Notes: generated from the letters alone by a model not told the origin. A DNA stretch of 64,000 nucleotides from Teichococcus rhizosphaerae (GCF_002631185.1 NZ_PDNU01000005.1:54222-118221), one strand, 5' to 3'. Counted from the stretch's first letter, positions 1 through 10,371 are shown. Numbers and translations are program-made.

Positions 1-849
<849 letters not shown>

Positions 850-1177
850 GCTGTTTCGAAACTCTCCGAGGGCCGCCGGCGCCCCTTCCCCCTCCGGCCG
901 GGGGGCGCGGGGGCCAGTCCGAGGAAGGCCGGGCCCGGGCCTCCGGGTCCGCCTGGGGCGGGCAACAGGCTGCTTTGGCCGTGACAGATAGGCGCCGGCC
1001 GCCTCAGGGTCAACGAAAGCCGGAATGACGGCCGGGAAAGCCCAGGCCCAAGGCGGCGTGGGCCTCCGCCGCCGCCGCTCCGGGCCTTGCCCTGCCCGCG
1101 TCCTCACCCGCCGGGCCCGCGCCGATTGTGATGCGGGGCGCCATCCGTCATCTTGAACCGTCCAGCCGCGAAGGCAC
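850..1177. other. Intergenic region between divergent secA and parvulin genes
   Basis: This 328-bp stretch separates two divergent starts and so must hold promoters for both. It is extremely GC-rich, with a near-palindromic run of G and C around 925-942. I see no convincing -35/-10 pair, no RNA gene and no credible small ORF. Confidence 0.5.
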
Positions 1178-2143
1178 ATGCATCCCATGCGATCCACTGC
1201 ACTCATCCTCCCCCTGCTGCTTGCCGCGGCCCCTGTCCTGGCCCAGCCCGCGCCCTCCCCGGCGCCCGCCGCGCCTCCCGCCGCCCAGCCCCCGGTCAGC
1301 CAGCCCCAGGCCAGCCAGGGCCAGGCGGCGGCCAACCCGGTCGTCGCGCGCATCGACCAGGAGGAGCTGCGCCTGTCCGACGTGCAGGCCGCCATCGCCG
1401 AGCTGCCGCCCGAGCTGCGCGGCGCGCCGGGGCCGATGCTCTTCCCGCTCGTGCTGGACCAGCTGATCGCCCAGAAGGCGCTGGTCGCCGCCGCCCGCAG
1501 CCAGGGGCTCGACCGGGACGAGGCGGTGCGCTCCGCCATCCGCCGCGCCGAGGAGGAGCAGCTGCAGCAGGCGCTGCTGCGCCGCGAGATCGCGCCCGCC
1601 CTCACCGAGGAGGCGCTGCGCGCGCGCTACCAGAAGGAGATCGCCGGCAAGCCGGGCGAGGAGGAGGTGCATGCACGCCACATCCTCACCGCCACCGAGG
1701 CCGAGGCGCGCGCCGCCCTGGCCGAGCTGCGCAAGCCGGGCGCCGACTTCGCCGCCGTGGCGAAGCAGCGCTCCACCGGCCCCGGCACCCAGCAGGGCGG
1801 CGACCTGGGCTTCTTCAAGAAGTCCGACATGGTGCCGGAATTCGCCGATGCCGCCTTTGGCCTGAAGGCGGGCGAGGTCAGCCGCGAGCCGGTCAAGAGC
1901 CCCTTCGGCTGGCACGTCATCAAGGTCGAGGCGCGCCGGATGGCGCCCGCCCCGAGCTTCGAGGACAGCGCCGAATCGCTGCGCCAGGCCGCCTTCGAGG
2001 AGGCGGTGAACGACGCGGTGGAGCGGGTCCAGGCCAAGGCCCGGATCGAGCGCTTCAACATGGATGGCTCGCCCCGCACCGAGGCCCCCGCTCCTTCGCT
2101 GCTGGACGGCGCCGCGCCGCCGGCCGCCCAGCCCCGCCGCTGA
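1178..2143 (+). CDS. Periplasmic parvulin-type peptidylprolyl isomerase (PrsA/SurA-like)
   Basis: Predicted folding helper for exported proteins. The 321-residue product starts with a signal peptide (hydrophobic [13 protein letters not shown], cleavage near residue 22-23) and an Ala/Pro/Gln-rich linker. An N-terminal chaperone-like helical segment follows (about 50-155). The PpiC rotamase domain spans roughly 160-255, with the family signatures ARHIL, GDLGFF and PFGWHVIK. A Pro/Ala-rich tail ends the protein. A second ATG three codons in (1187) would give the same mature protein. The secA / parvulin / argJ order is common in alphaproteobacteria, and the SecA neighbour fits an export-linked role. 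The client proteins are not known. Confidence 0.9.
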   Translation: MHPMRSTALILPLLLAAAPVLAQPAPSPAPAAPPAAQPPVSQPQASQGQAAANPVVARIDQEELRLSDVQAAIAELPPELRGAPGPMLFPLVLDQLIAQKALVAAARSQGLDRDEAVRSAIRRAEEEQLQQALLRREIAPALTEEALRARYQKEIAGKPGEEEVHARHILTATEAEARAALAELRKPGADFAAVAKQRSTGPGTQQGGDLGFFKKSDMVPEFADAAFGLKAGEVSREPVKSPFGWHVIKVEARRMAPAPSFEDSAESLRQAAFEEAVNDAVERVQAKARIERFNMDGSPRTEAPAPSLLDGAAPPAAQPRR

Positions 2144-2160
2144 GCCTCACCTTGCCCGCG

Positions 2161-2194
2161 GGCCGGAGGCGGCGGAAATCCGCCCTCTCCGGCC
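2161..2194 (+). terminator. GC-rich hairpin after the parvulin gene
   Basis: An 8-bp outer stem (2161-2168 with 2187-2194) and a 5-bp inner stem (2171-2175 with 2180-2184, loop AAAT) form an elongated hairpin 18 bases after the parvulin stop. No clear T-tract follows, so it could equally be an RNA-stabilising structure. Confidence 0.45.
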
Positions 2195-2268
2195 CGCGCG
2201 GCTGCTTTCAAGCCCCCTTCCTTTGCGGTAACGCTGCGGCGCCCTGATCACGTCAAGGATGCGCCCTG

Positions 2269-3507
2269 ATGGCCGCTAAGGCTCTGCCCGTCTCTCCCCT
2301 CGCGGTTCCGCTGCCTGTGGTGCCGCCCATCGCCGGCGTGACGCTCGGCGTGGCGGCGGCGGGCATCCGCTACAAGGGCCGCAACGACCTCACCCTGATG
2401 CAGTTCGCGCCCGGCACCACGGTGGCCGGCGTGTTCACCCGCAACAAGTGCCCGGGCGCGCCCGTGGACTGGTGCCGCGCGGCGCTCAAGGGCGGCAAGG
2501 CGCGCGCCCTGGTGGTGAACGCCGGCAACGCCAACGTCTTCACCGGCAAGCCGGGGCGCGACGCGGTGCAGGCCACGGCCGATGCCGCCGCTGGCCTGGT
2601 GGGCTGCAAGCCGCGCGAGGTGTTCCTCGCTTCCACCGGCGTGATCGGCGAGACGCTGCCGCACGAGAAGCTGACCGCCGCCCTGCCGGCGCTGCACGGC
2701 CAGCTTTCGGAGGATGGCTGGGCCGAGGCGGCGCGCGGCATCATGACCACCGACACCTTCCCCAAGGCCTGCGTGCGCAAGGCGGTGATCGGCGGCGCGG
2801 AGGTGACCATCGCCGGCATCGCCAAGGGCAGCGGCATGGTGGCGCCGGACATGGCGACGATGCTCTGCTTCATCGCCACCGACGCCAAGGTCCCCGCCGC
2901 CGCCCTCCAGGCCATCCTGAAGAAGGGGGTGGATGCCAGCTTCAACCGCACCACGGTGGATTCCGACACCTCGACCAGCGACACGGTGCTGGTCTTCGCC
3001 ACCGGCCAGGCGAAGCACCCGCGCGTGCCGGCCGAGGGCGGGCCGGTGCTGAAGGACTTCGCCCGCGCCTTGGGCGAGCTGCTGCTCGACCTCGCCCTGC
3101 AGGTGGTGCGCGACGGCGAGGGGGCGCAGAAGCTGGTGCGGATCGACGTGACCGGCGCCACCACCGCCCGCTCGGCGCAGAAGATCGCCATGGCCATCGC
3201 CAACTCGCCGCTGGTCAAGACCGCCATCGCCGGCGAGGACGCCAATTGGGGCCGCATCGTCATGGCGGTGGGCAAGGCGGGCGAGCCGGCGGACCGCGAC
3301 AGGCTCTCGGTGGCGGTGGGCGGCACCTGGATGGCCCGGGAGGGCGGCGTGGTGCCAGGCTATGACGAGGCGCCGGTGGTGGCCCACATGAAGGGCCGCG
3401 AGATCGAGATCGCCGTCGATATCGGCCTCGGCCGTGGCAAGGGCACCGCCTGGACCTGCGACCTCACGCATGGCTACATCGACATCAACGGCTCCTACCG
3501 GAGCTGA
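2269..3507 (+). CDS. argJ: Bifunctional glutamate N-acetyltransferase / ornithine acetyltransferase ArgJ
   Basis: ArgJ transfers acetyl from N-acetylornithine to glutamate (steps 1 and 5 of the cyclic arginine pathway) in the cytoplasm. The 412-residue protein matches the usual length. It carries the self-cleavage motif [10 protein letters not shown], and Thr197 is the expected N-terminal nucleophile of the beta chain after autoproteolysis. The N-terminal Asn-Ala-Gly-Asn-Ala-Asn stretch and the C-terminal end (DINGSYRS) are also family-typical. Use of acetyl-CoA as a second donor cannot be judged from sequence. It is probably transcribed with or just after the upstream parvulin gene. Confidence 0.96.
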   Translation: MAAKALPVSPLAVPLPVVPPIAGVTLGVAAAGIRYKGRNDLTLMQFAPGTTVAGVFTRNKCPGAPVDWCRAALKGGKARALVVNAGNANVFTGKPGRDAVQATADAAAGLVGCKPREVFLASTGVIGETLPHEKLTAALPALHGQLSEDGWAEAARGIMTTDTFPKACVRKAVIGGAEVTIAGIAKGSGMVAPDMATMLCFIATDAKVPAAALQAILKKGVDASFNRTTVDSDTSTSDTVLVFATGQAKHPRVPAEGGPVLKDFARALGELLLDLALQVVRDGEGAQKLVRIDVTGATTARSAQKIAMAIANSPLVKTAIAGEDANWGRIVMAVGKAGEPADRDRLSVAVGGTWMAREGGVVPGYDEAPVVAHMKGREIEIAVDIGLGRGKGTAWTCDLTHGYIDINGSYRS

Positions 3508-3517
3508 CCGCCTTTCC

Positions 3518-3546
3518 CCGCGCCCTGTCCGCCGGACGGGGCGCGG
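3518..3546. terminator. Bidirectional hairpin between argJ and accA
   Basis: A 13-bp stem (3518-3530 with 3534-3546, one T-G pair) closes a 3-base loop exactly between the convergent ends of argJ and accA. It has no poly-T tract on either side, so termination strength is uncertain. Confidence 0.55.
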
Positions 3547-3552
3547 CGGCCC

Positions 3553-4509
3553 TCAGGCCACCCCGTGCCGGCCCATCTCCAGGAACTTCTCGCGGCGGCG
3601 GGCCTTCAGCGTGCCGCTGTCGAGCGCCAGCAGCGGCTCCAGGCATTCCGCCACCTTGTCGCCCACGGCGCCGATCGCCGCCGCCGCGTTGCGGTGCGCG
3701 CCGCCCAGCGGCTCGGCCACCACGGCGTCGATCAGCGCCAGGCGGGAAAGGTCCTGCGCGGTCAGCTTCAGCGCGTCGGCGGCCGTGCTGGCCTGCGCCG
3801 CGTCGCGCCACAGGATGGAGGCGCAGCCCTCGGGGCTGATCACCGAATAGATGGAGTGCTCCAGCATCAGCACGCGGTCGGCTGCCGCCAGCGCGATGGC
3901 GCCGCCCGAGCCGCCCTCGCCGATGATGGTGGAAACCACCGGCACGGGCGCGTCGAGGCAGGCCTCGATCGAGCGGGCGATGGCCTCGGCCTGGCCGCGC
4001 GCCTCGGCCTCGATGCCGGGAAAGGCGCCGGCCGTGTCCACGAAGGACAGGACCGGCAGGCCGAAGCGCCCGGCCAGCTCCATCAGGCGCCGCGCCTTGC
4101 GGTAGCCCTCGGGGCGGGCCATGCCGAAATTGTGCCGCACCCGGCTCTCGGTGTCGGCGCCCTTCTCGGTGCCCAGCACCATCACGGCGCGGCCGCGGAA
4201 GCGGCCCATGCCGCCCACCACCGCCGCGTCATCCGCGAAGGCGCGGTCGCCCGCCAGCGGGGTGAAGCCCTCGATCAGCGCATGGACGTAGTCGAGGCAT
4301 TTCGGCCGGTCGGGATGGCGGGCCACCTGGGTCTTCTGCCAGGGCGTCAGCTTGGCGTAGGTGGCGGACAGCAGCTTCTCCGCCTTGTCCGACAGCCGGC
4401 CGACCTCCTCCGCCACGTCGATGCCGCCGGCATCGGTGGTGCGGCGCAGCTCCTCGATCTTGCCTTCCAGCTCGGCGAGGGGCTTTTCGAAGTCGAGGAA
4501 GTGACGCAT
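3553..4509 (-). CDS. accA: Acetyl-CoA carboxylase carboxyltransferase subunit alpha
   Basis: AccA and AccD together form the carboxyltransferase that moves CO2 from biotinyl-BCCP to acetyl-CoA, giving malonyl-CoA for fatty acid synthesis. The 318-residue product has standard family length. It starts [18 protein letters not shown] and includes the crotonase-like core with [10 protein letters not shown], the glycine-rich [11 protein letters not shown] acyl-CoA oxyanion region and [10 protein letters not shown]. AccD and the biotin carboxylase genes are not in the window. It is convergent with argJ. Confidence 0.97.
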   Translation of the reverse strand: MRHFLDFEKPLAELEGKIEELRRTTDAGGIDVAEEVGRLSDKAEKLLSATYAKLTPWQKTQVARHPDRPKCLDYVHALIEGFTPLAGDRAFADDAAVVGGMGRFRGRAVMVLGTEKGADTESRVRHNFGMARPEGYRKARRLMELAGRFGLPVLSFVDTAGAFPGIEAEARGQAEAIARSIEACLDAPVPVVSTIIGEGGSGGAIALAAADRVLMLEHSIYSVISPEGCASILWRDAAQASTAADALKLTAQDLSRLALIDAVVAEPLGGAHRNAAAAIGAVGDKVAECLEPLLALDSGTLKARRREKFLEMGRHGVA

Positions 4510-4637
4510 CGCGATCCCGTCTCTGGCGGCGCCCGGTCACGGCCTGGGCGTGGAGAGCGGGTGGCCTAGCGCAGACGCGGCGCCAAGGCCAGGGGCGTTG
4601 GCCCGGAAGGCCCGCCCGCCCGCGCGCCCCGCCCCCT

Positions 4638-5039
4638 TCAGCCGGGATAGCGCGGGAATTCCGGCAGGCTGTGCAGCGTGGTCATCCAGGGCAGGCGCTC
4701 GGCCACCTGGATCTGGGCGCCGGGCGGCAGGGCGGCGGGGTCGTCCAGCGTGCCGGTCTGGACGTCCACCATGCCCGGCAGCATCGCCTCGTTCACGTAG
4801 AACAGGCTGGTGCCGCATTCCGCGCAGAAGCTGCGGCGGCCATGCTCGGAGGAGGCATAGACCCGGGGCGTGCCCCCCACGTCGAGGTGTTCCGCCGGCA
4901 CCATCGCCCAGCCGACCACCGGCGCGCCCGCGTGGCGGCGGCAATCGGCGCAGTGGCACAGCGCGTGGTGCAGCACCTCGGCCTTGGGCATCCGGTAGTG
5001 GATGGCGCCGCAGTGGCAGCGCCCCGTCAGCACGTCCAT
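4638..5039 (-). CDS. GFA family (glutathione-dependent formaldehyde-activating-like) zinc protein
   Basis: A small cytoplasmic protein of about 133 residues with the GFA fold. The zinc-binding cysteine sets are visible: CHCG near residue 8, CHCADC near residue 27 and CAECG near residue 68. I chose the ATG at 5039 (MDVLTGRCHCG) over an upstream start at 5069 because homologues begin just before the first Cys pair. Family members are mostly uncharacterised, and only a few relate to formaldehyde-glutathione adducts. No formaldehyde dehydrogenase lies nearby, so the substrate is unknown. Confidence 0.85.
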   Translation of the reverse strand: MDVLTGRCHCGAIHYRMPKAEVLHHALCHCADCRRHAGAPVVGWAMVPAEHLDVGGTPRVYASSEHGRRSFCAECGTSLFYVNEAMLPGMVDVQTGTLDDPAALPPGAQIQVAERLPWMTTLHSLPEFPRYPG

Positions 5040-5103
5040 GGCCTTGCTCCCCCTCGTCCGGCTCATCAACCGGCGGGGCGGCAGCGTGCCATGCCCGTCC
5101 CGT

Positions 5104-5991
5104 TCAGGCCAATGGGGGCGAGGCCAGCGGATGGTGGGTCTCGACCAGCTGCCGCAGCCGCTCCTCCATCACCCGCGTGTAGATCTGGGTGGTGGCGATG
5201 TCGGCATGGCCGAGCAGCATCTGCAGGGCGCGCAGATCGGCGCCGCCTTCCAGCAGGTGGCTGGCGAAGGAATGGCGCAGGACATGCGGGCTGACCTTGG
5301 CGGGGTCGAGCCCCGCCGCCAGCGCCGCCTGCTTCACCAGCAGCAGCAGCCCCTGGCGCGTCAGGTGGCCGGCCGCCCCATGCGAGGGGAACAGCCACTT
5401 GGAGGGCTTCTTCGGGTCCCGCAGGGCGGCCACGGCGGCGCGCGCCCGCTCCGAGACCGGCACCAGCCGGTCCTTGCCGCCCTTGCCGCGCACGCGGATC
5501 AGCGCGCTGCCCTGCGCCAGGGCGTGCGCCGGCAGCGAGACCAGCTCGCTGGCGCGCAGGCCCGAGCAGTAGAGCAGCTCCAGCAGCGCCACCGTCAGCG
5601 GGCCGCGCTTGCCGGGGATGGTGGCGGCGGCGGCCAGCAGCGCCTCCACCTCCGCCACCCGCAGCGCCTTGGGCAGGGAGCGCGGCTGGCGGGGGCTGTC
5701 CAGCAGCTCGGTCGGGTCGTCGGCGCGCAGGTTCTCCCGCGCCAGGAAGCGGAAGAACTGCCGCATGGCCGAGAGCCGCCGCGCCGCCGTGCGCGGCGAA
5801 AGGCCGGCATCGGTCAGCCGCGCCAGATAGGCGCGCAGCATCTCGGTCGAGGCGCCGGCGAGCGATTCGCCACGCCGGCGGGCATAGGTTTCGAAATCGG
5901 CGAGGTCGGCCTCGTAGGCGGCCAGCGTGTTGCGCGCGGCGCCGCGCTCGGCCGAGAGCATCTCCAGGAAGGCTTCGAGGTGGCGGTCCAT
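5104..5991 (-). CDS. xerD: Site-specific tyrosine recombinase XerD
   Basis: XerD works with XerC at dif to resolve chromosome dimers at division. The 295-residue protein has the SAM-like N-terminal DNA-binding domain and a C-terminal catalytic domain. All catalytic residues are visible: Arg in GLRASEL, Lys in RGKGGKD, His and Arg in HVLRHSFASH, the second His in LGHADI and nucleophile Tyr in TTQIYTRV. Length and the housekeeping neighbours argue for XerD rather than a phage integrase. XerD rather than XerC is inferred from overall resemblance. Confidence 0.93.
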   Translation of the reverse strand: MDRHLEAFLEMLSAERGAARNTLAAYEADLADFETYARRRGESLAGASTEMLRAYLARLTDAGLSPRTAARRLSAMRQFFRFLARENLRADDPTELLDSPRQPRSLPKALRVAEVEALLAAAATIPGKRGPLTVALLELLYCSGLRASELVSLPAHALAQGSALIRVRGKGGKDRLVPVSERARAAVAALRDPKKPSKWLFPSHGAAGHLTRQGLLLLVKQAALAAGLDPAKVSPHVLRHSFASHLLEGGADLRALQMLLGHADIATTQIYTRVMEERLRQLVETHHPLASPPLA

Positions 5992-6031
5992 CCCGGTGTC
6001 CTGGCTGCTGTTCCCGCCCGCCCGGCCGGCC

Positions 6032-6178
6032 TCAGCGCGTGCCGAAGCGCTCGTTGGGCAGGGTGCGCTCGACCGGCTGCTGCGTCACGGGCGGCGGAAA
6101 GGCGCCCAGCACCAGCAGCCCGCCCAGGGCGGCGATGACGAGGACAAGGATCAGGAGAAGCAAGGGACGGCGAAACAT
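6032..6178 (-). CDS. Small single-pass membrane protein between xerD and aroKB
   Basis: A 48-residue protein starting MFRRPLLLL at 6178. It has one hydrophobic helix (about residues 4-26) followed by a short Pro-rich periplasmic-type tail ending PVERTLPNERFGTR. I recall similarly built small proteins with a PVEKxLPxDRF-like tail near aroK in Rhodospirillales, which supports a real gene. An upstream start at 6238 would overlap the aroKB start and is less likely. Function is unknown. Confidence 0.68.
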   Translation of the reverse strand: MFRRPLLLLILVLVIAALGGLLVLGAFPPPVTQQPVERTLPNERFGTR

Positions 6179-6213
6179 GGCGGCCGGGGGTATCCTGCAC
6201 GGCGGGGTGTGAT

Positions 6214-7989
6214 GTGCTACCGTCCGGCCCCGTGTCACGCAACCTCGGCTTCGCCATCATTCCACCCGCCGCGCCCCCGGCTCCCGAGTCCGCCTCCGCC
6301 CCGCCGGGCGCGCGGCGCCAGGCCGGGGAGGCCGCCCCCTCGGCCCTGGCCCCGGGCAGGCCGCGCTCGGTGGTGCTGGTGGGCATGCCCGGCTCCGGCA
6401 AGTCCTCCATCGGCCGCCGCCTGGCGCAGCGCCTGGGCCTGCCCTTCCTTGACGCGGACGCCGAGATCGAGGCCGCCGCGGGCCAGCCGATCACCGAGAT
6501 CTTCGCCCGCTACGGCGAGCCGCATTTTCGCGAGGGGGAGCGCCGGGTCATCGCGCGGCTGCTGTCCGGCCCGCCCGTCGTGCTGGCCACCGGCGGCGGC
6601 GCCTATGCCGATGCCGAGACGCGCCGCGCCATCCGCGACTCGGGCGCCGTGGCGCTGTGGCTGCGCTGCACCGTGCCGGTGCTGCTGCCGCGCGTCTCGG
6701 GCCGCAGCACCCGCCCGATGTTCCTCAACCAGGACCCGGAGGCGGTGCTCAACCGCCTGATGACCGCCCGCCACCCCTTCTATGCCGAGGCCGATATCGT
6801 GGTGAACTGCCTGGACGAATCCCCCGAGACCACGACGGACCGCGTGCAGGCCGCGCTGGAGGGCCATGCCATGCCGGCGCGCCTGCCGGTGGCGCTTTCC
6901 GCCAATCCCTATGAGGTGGTGGTGGGCGAGGGGCTGCTGGCGCGCGCCGGCGGGCTGATCGCGCCCGTGCTGCCGGCGCGGCGGGTGGCCATCGTCAGCG
7001 ACGCCAGCGTGGCCGCGCTGCACCTGCCCACCCTGCGCGCCGGGCTGGAGCGGGCCGGCTTCGAGATCCGCGCCAGCCTGTCCGTGCCGCCGGGCGAGGG
7101 CAGCAAGAGCTTCGCCCGGTTCGCCGCGCTGATGGAGGAGCTGCTGGCCGCGGGCGTGGACCGGAGCACCGCCATCGTGGCGCTGGGCGGCGGGGTGGTG
7201 GGCGACCTCGCGGGCTTCGCCGCCGCCGCCGCGCTGCGCGGCCTGCCCTTCGTGCAGGTGCCCACCACCCTGCTGGCGCAGGTGGACAGCTCGGTGGGCG
7301 GCAAGACGGGCATCAACCTCAAGGCCGGCAAGAACCTGGCCGGCGCCTTCCACCAGCCGCGCATCGTGCTGGCCGACACGGGCGTGCTGGCCACCCTCCC
7401 CCCGCGCGAGCTGCGCGCCGGCTATGCCGAGGTGGCCAAGCACGGGCTGCTGCAGGGCCCGCTCTGGGAGTGGTGCGAGGCGAACGGCGCCCGCGCCGTG
7501 GCGGGCGATCCGGAGGCGCTGCGCCACGCCGTGCTGGAAAGCTGCCGCCTGAAGGCCGCCGTGGTGGCGGCCGACGAGCGCGAGGAAAGCCCCGAGGGCG
7601 GCCGCGCCCTGCTCAATCTCGGCCACACCTTCGGCCACGCCATCGAGGCCGAGTGCGGCTATGACGGCAGCCTGCTGCATGGCGAGGGCGTGGCGGTGGG
7701 CCTCGGCCTCGCCGCCCGGCTCTCGGCGCGGCTCGGCCTGTGCGACGCGGCGCTGCCGGGGCGGGTCGAGGCGCATCTCGCGGCCGTCGGCCTCCCCGCC
7801 CGCCTCGCCGACCTGCCGCGCCGCTTCGGCGTGGCGGCGCTGATGGGCCGCATGCGCAAGGACAAGAAGGTGCGCGACGGCGCGCTGCGCTTCGTGCTGC
7901 TGCGCGGCCCCGGCGAGGCGCTGACCCGCGGCGACGTGGAGCCCGCCCTGGTCGAGGCCCTGCTGCGCGAGGCCGGCGCGGCGGACTGA
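6214..7989 (+). CDS. aroKB: Fused shikimate kinase / 3-dehydroquinate synthase (AroK-AroB)
   Basis: One 591-residue frame carries two shikimate-pathway enzymes. Residues about 50-215 are AroK (ATP-dependent shikimate phosphorylation), with Walker A GMPGSGKSS at 57-65, the DADxEIE shikimate region and the ATGGGAY loop. Residues about 222-591 are AroB (DAHP to 3-dehydroquinate, NAD and metal dependent), with LGGGVVGD, PTTLLAQVDSSVGGK and the metal-site segment LNLGHTFGHAIE. The first 50 or so residues are a Pro/Ala linker of no recognised fold. The start is uncertain: GTG 6214 opens the frame and GTG 6232 is an alternative. No stop or frameshift separates the halves, and both active sites look intact. 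Confidence 0.93.
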   Translation: MLPSGPVSRNLGFAIIPPAAPPAPESASAPPGARRQAGEAAPSALAPGRPRSVVLVGMPGSGKSSIGRRLAQRLGLPFLDADAEIEAAAGQPITEIFARYGEPHFREGERRVIARLLSGPPVVLATGGGAYADAETRRAIRDSGAVALWLRCTVPVLLPRVSGRSTRPMFLNQDPEAVLNRLMTARHPFYAEADIVVNCLDESPETTTDRVQAALEGHAMPARLPVALSANPYEVVVGEGLLARAGGLIAPVLPARRVAIVSDASVAALHLPTLRAGLERAGFEIRASLSVPPGEGSKSFARFAALMEELLAAGVDRSTAIVALGGGVVGDLAGFAAAAALRGLPFVQVPTTLLAQVDSSVGGKTGINLKAGKNLAGAFHQPRIVLADTGVLATLPPRELRAGYAEVAKHGLLQGPLWEWCEANGARAVAGDPEALRHAVLESCRLKAAVVAADEREESPEGGRALLNLGHTFGHAIEAECGYDGSLLHGEGVAVGLGLAARLSARLGLCDAALPGRVEAHLAAVGLPARLADLPRRFGVAALMGRMRKDKKVRDGALRFVLLRGPGEALTRGDVEPALVEALLREAGAAD

Positions 7990-8097
7990 GCGCGCGGCTG
8001 CCATGCGCGGCCCTCCCCGTCCTTGGGCTTCCACGGCCGGGGCGGCCATGCCATAGCGGAAGCCCTGTTGCGACGCATCATGCCGGGAGGCCTGCCC

Positions 8098-8679
8098 ATG
8101 CCCCTCTCCCCGCCCGCCGCGCGCCGCCCACTGCATCGGCGTCTGATCGACATGCACGGCTATGCGCGCGAGGACGGCCTGTTCGACATCGAGGGCCACT
8201 TGGTCGACACCAAGCCGCACGGCTTCGTGACGCTGGACCGCACCGTGGGACCGGACGAGCCGCTGCACGGCATGTGGATCCGGCTGACGGTGGATGACGA
8301 CCTGCTGATCCATGCCTGCGAGGCCTCCACCGATTTCAGCCCCTATGCCATCTGCCCCGGGGCGGCGCCCAACTTCGCCCGTCTGGCGGGGCTGCGCATC
8401 GGCCTCGGCTTCAACCGCGCGGTGCAGGAGCGGGTGGGCGGCACGCTGGGCTGCACCCATCTGCGCGAGATGATGGCGCAGCTCGCCACCGTCGCCTTCC
8501 AGACCACCTATGACGCGCGGCAGGCGCGCCGCAAGGCCGAGGCGGCCGCGACCGGGCGGGTGCGCCGCCCCGCCCTGGTCGATAGCTGCCTCGCCTATGC
8601 CGAGGGCAGCGACGTGGTGGCACGCCACTGGCCGGACTACGCCGCCAGCCGCCAGGCGGGCCAGGACGCGGCCGAGTGA
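8098..8679 (+). CDS. DUF2889 family protein
   Basis: A 193-residue protein from the ATG at 8098, chosen because a GGGAGG ribosome-binding site lies 7 bases upstream. The sequence (DGLFDIEGHLVDTKP, LTVDDDLLI, CTHLREMM) matches the DUF2889 domain found near aromatic and other catabolic genes in Proteobacteria. No biochemical function is established. No signal peptide or membrane segment is visible. It follows aroKB by 108 bp and converges with the TPR gene. Confidence 0.8.
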   Translation: MPLSPPAARRPLHRRLIDMHGYAREDGLFDIEGHLVDTKPHGFVTLDRTVGPDEPLHGMWIRLTVDDDLLIHACEASTDFSPYAICPGAAPNFARLAGLRIGLGFNRAVQERVGGTLGCTHLREMMAQLATVAFQTTYDARQARRKAEAAATGRVRRPALVDSCLAYAEGSDVVARHWPDYAASRQAGQDAAE

Positions 8680-8705
8680 GCCCGGGCCCGGCGCGGGCCG
8701 GGCTC
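8678..8705. terminator. Hairpin between convergent DUF2889 and hydrolase-TPR genes
   Basis: A 12-bp GC stem with one bulge (8678-8690 with 8694-8705, 3-base loop) covers both stop codons of the convergent genes. It has no T-tract. It may serve as a shared transcription barrier. Confidence 0.5.
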
Positions 8706-10371
8706 AGTCCTCGTCGCGGCTGAAGAAGGCGCGCAGGAAGCGGCGCAGGCGCGAGGGCTGCGGCCCGAGCTCCGCCGCCTCCTGCTCGGTGAGGTCGGGC
8801 GGGCCGAGCCGCTCCGCGATGGCCCGCACCCTGGCATCCCCGGGCAGCCGCCGCGCCGCCTCGGCCGCCACGCGCCGCGCCAGCTCCAGCCGCCCCGTCC
8901 GCTCCAGGGCGCGGGCCAGGCCGATATGCGCGGCCCCCAGATCGGGCGCGAGCAGCATCGCCTCGCGGAACACCGGCTCCGCCTCCCCCGGCTCGCCCAC
9001 GAAGAGCAGCAGCTGCCCGAGCCAGAGAAAGGCCTGCGGGTCCTTCTCCGCCCCCTCGGTCTGGCGGCGGGCGATGGCGATGGCCTCGGCACGGTCGCCC
9101 CGCGCGGCCAGGGTGTGGCTGAGGCCGAGCAGCGCCTTGGCATGGGCCGGGTTCTGCTTCAGCACGATGCGGAACTGCGCCTCGGCCTCGTCCAGCTTGC
9201 CGTTGTTCAGCAGCAGGTGGCCGTAATGCACGTGCAGCTTGCCGTCGCCCGGCGCGTCGCGCACGCCGCGCCTGCACAGCTCCAGCGCCTCCGTCATCCG
9301 CTTCTGGCTGCCCAGCACCAGGGACAGGCCCTGATAGACATGGCCGACATTCTGGCGCAGCGCCAGCGCGGCGCGGAACGGGCCTTCGGCCTCGTTGAAC
9401 GCGCCCATGCCGAGCAGGGCATGGCCGGCGCGGGCCTGGCTGTAGAAGTCCTCCGGCCGCAATTCGGCCTGGCGCAGCGCCACGGCGATGGCGGCCTGGC
9501 GGTCGCCCGCGTCGCGGAGCGCGCGCATGCGCAGCCGCAGGCCACGGATGATGTCCTGCTCGGTGATGCCGGGGGAAAGCCCCAGCTCCAGCGCCCGCTT
9601 CCACAGCCGGTTGGCCATCTCCAGGTGGCCGCGCCGGAAGGCGGCGTTGCCGGCGTGGCGGAACCAGTGCGGGCTCTGGTGGCGGCGGGCGCGCATCAGC
9701 GCCGTCAGCGCCGCCAGGTCCTCGGCCAGGATCAGGCCGAGCACCTGGCGCAGAAAGGCGCTCTCCACCAGCAGCCAGATCGGCGCGTGGTCCATGAAGG
9801 GGGTGCGCAGCCAGTGCACGCCTGCCCCCTTCGCCAGCGCCGCGGCGTGGCGGGCATCCTCGGGCATGTAGGGGTCGGCCAGCAGCACGGCGAAGCGGCC
9901 CGGCTCGCCCGGCCGCACCGTCATGTCGGGCAGCAGGCCGGGGTCGTGGTACTGGTGGAAGCGCTGGTCCCACGGCACCTGGCGCGGGTCGATCGAGCCC
10001 TGCGGGCAGACGCCGAAGGCGTGCCCCGCCCCCAGCGCCGCCGCGTATTTCAGCGCGGCATAGCCGCCCATGCTGTAGCCATAGGTGATGGCCGGGCCGC
10101 GCAGGGCGGCCCGCACCATGGGCGCCGCCGCCGCCACCGAGGCGGGCGGGAACCAGTTCTCCCGCTTGGCCACGAAGCCGATGGCGTTCACCCCGAGCTT
10201 GCCCGCCACCTCCTGGCCCCAGATGCCGTCGCCCCTGGGGCGGAAGGTCAGGTCGGCGAAGGTGATCAGGGTGGGCTCGCCGGCGGCGGGGCGGTGCACC
10301 ACCAGCAGGTGCTCGTCCTCGTACAGGATCGTGGCCTGCGGGGCGGTGGTGGCGGGCTGGGTCTCGTCCAT
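8704..10371 (-). CDS. Alpha/beta-hydrolase-like domain fused to TPR repeats
   Basis: A 555-residue protein with two parts. Residues about 15-215 look like an alpha/beta hydrolase, with a nucleophile elbow GYSMGG (Ser100) and plausible triad partners Asp166 (LADPY) and His195 (MDHAP). From about 225 to 515 the protein is a run of helical TPR-like repeats, seen in phrases such as AEGPFRAALAL, AEAQFRIVLKQNPAHAKALLGL and AEPVFREAMLLAPDLGAAH. No signal peptide or TM segment is seen, so it is probably cytoplasmic. The triad assignment is my inference from spacing. The substrate and binding partner are unknown. A role in polysaccharide or surface biogenesis is possible but not shown. Confidence 0.75.
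   Translation of the reverse strand: MDETQPATTAPQATILYEDEHLLVVHRPAAGEPTLITFADLTFRPRGDGIWGQEVAGKLGVNAIGFVAKRENWFPPASVAAAAPMVRAALRGPAITYGYSMGGYAALKYAAALGAGHAFGVCPQGSIDPRQVPWDQRFHQYHDPGLLPDMTVRPGEPGRFAVLLADPYMPEDARHAAALAKGAGVHWLRTPFMDHAPIWLLVESAFLRQVLGLILAEDLAALTALMRARRHQSPHWFRHAGNAAFRRGHLEMANRLWKRALELGLSPGITEQDIIRGLRLRMRALRDAGDRQAAIAVALRQAELRPEDFYSQARAGHALLGMGAFNEAEGPFRAALALRQNVGHVYQGLSLVLGSQKRMTEALELCRRGVRDAPGDGKLHVHYGHLLLNNGKLDEAEAQFRIVLKQNPAHAKALLGLSHTLAARGDRAEAIAIARRQTEGAEKDPQAFLWLGQLLLFVGEPGEAEPVFREAMLLAPDLGAAHIGLARALERTGRLELARRVAAEAARRLPGDARVRAIAERLGPPDLTEQEAAELGPQPSRLRRFLRAFFSRDED

Noticed and set aside
5104..5991. The tyrosine recombinase as an integrase of a mobile island
   Set aside because: There is no adjacent tRNA, att repeat or cargo. 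Length and context fit housekeeping XerD.
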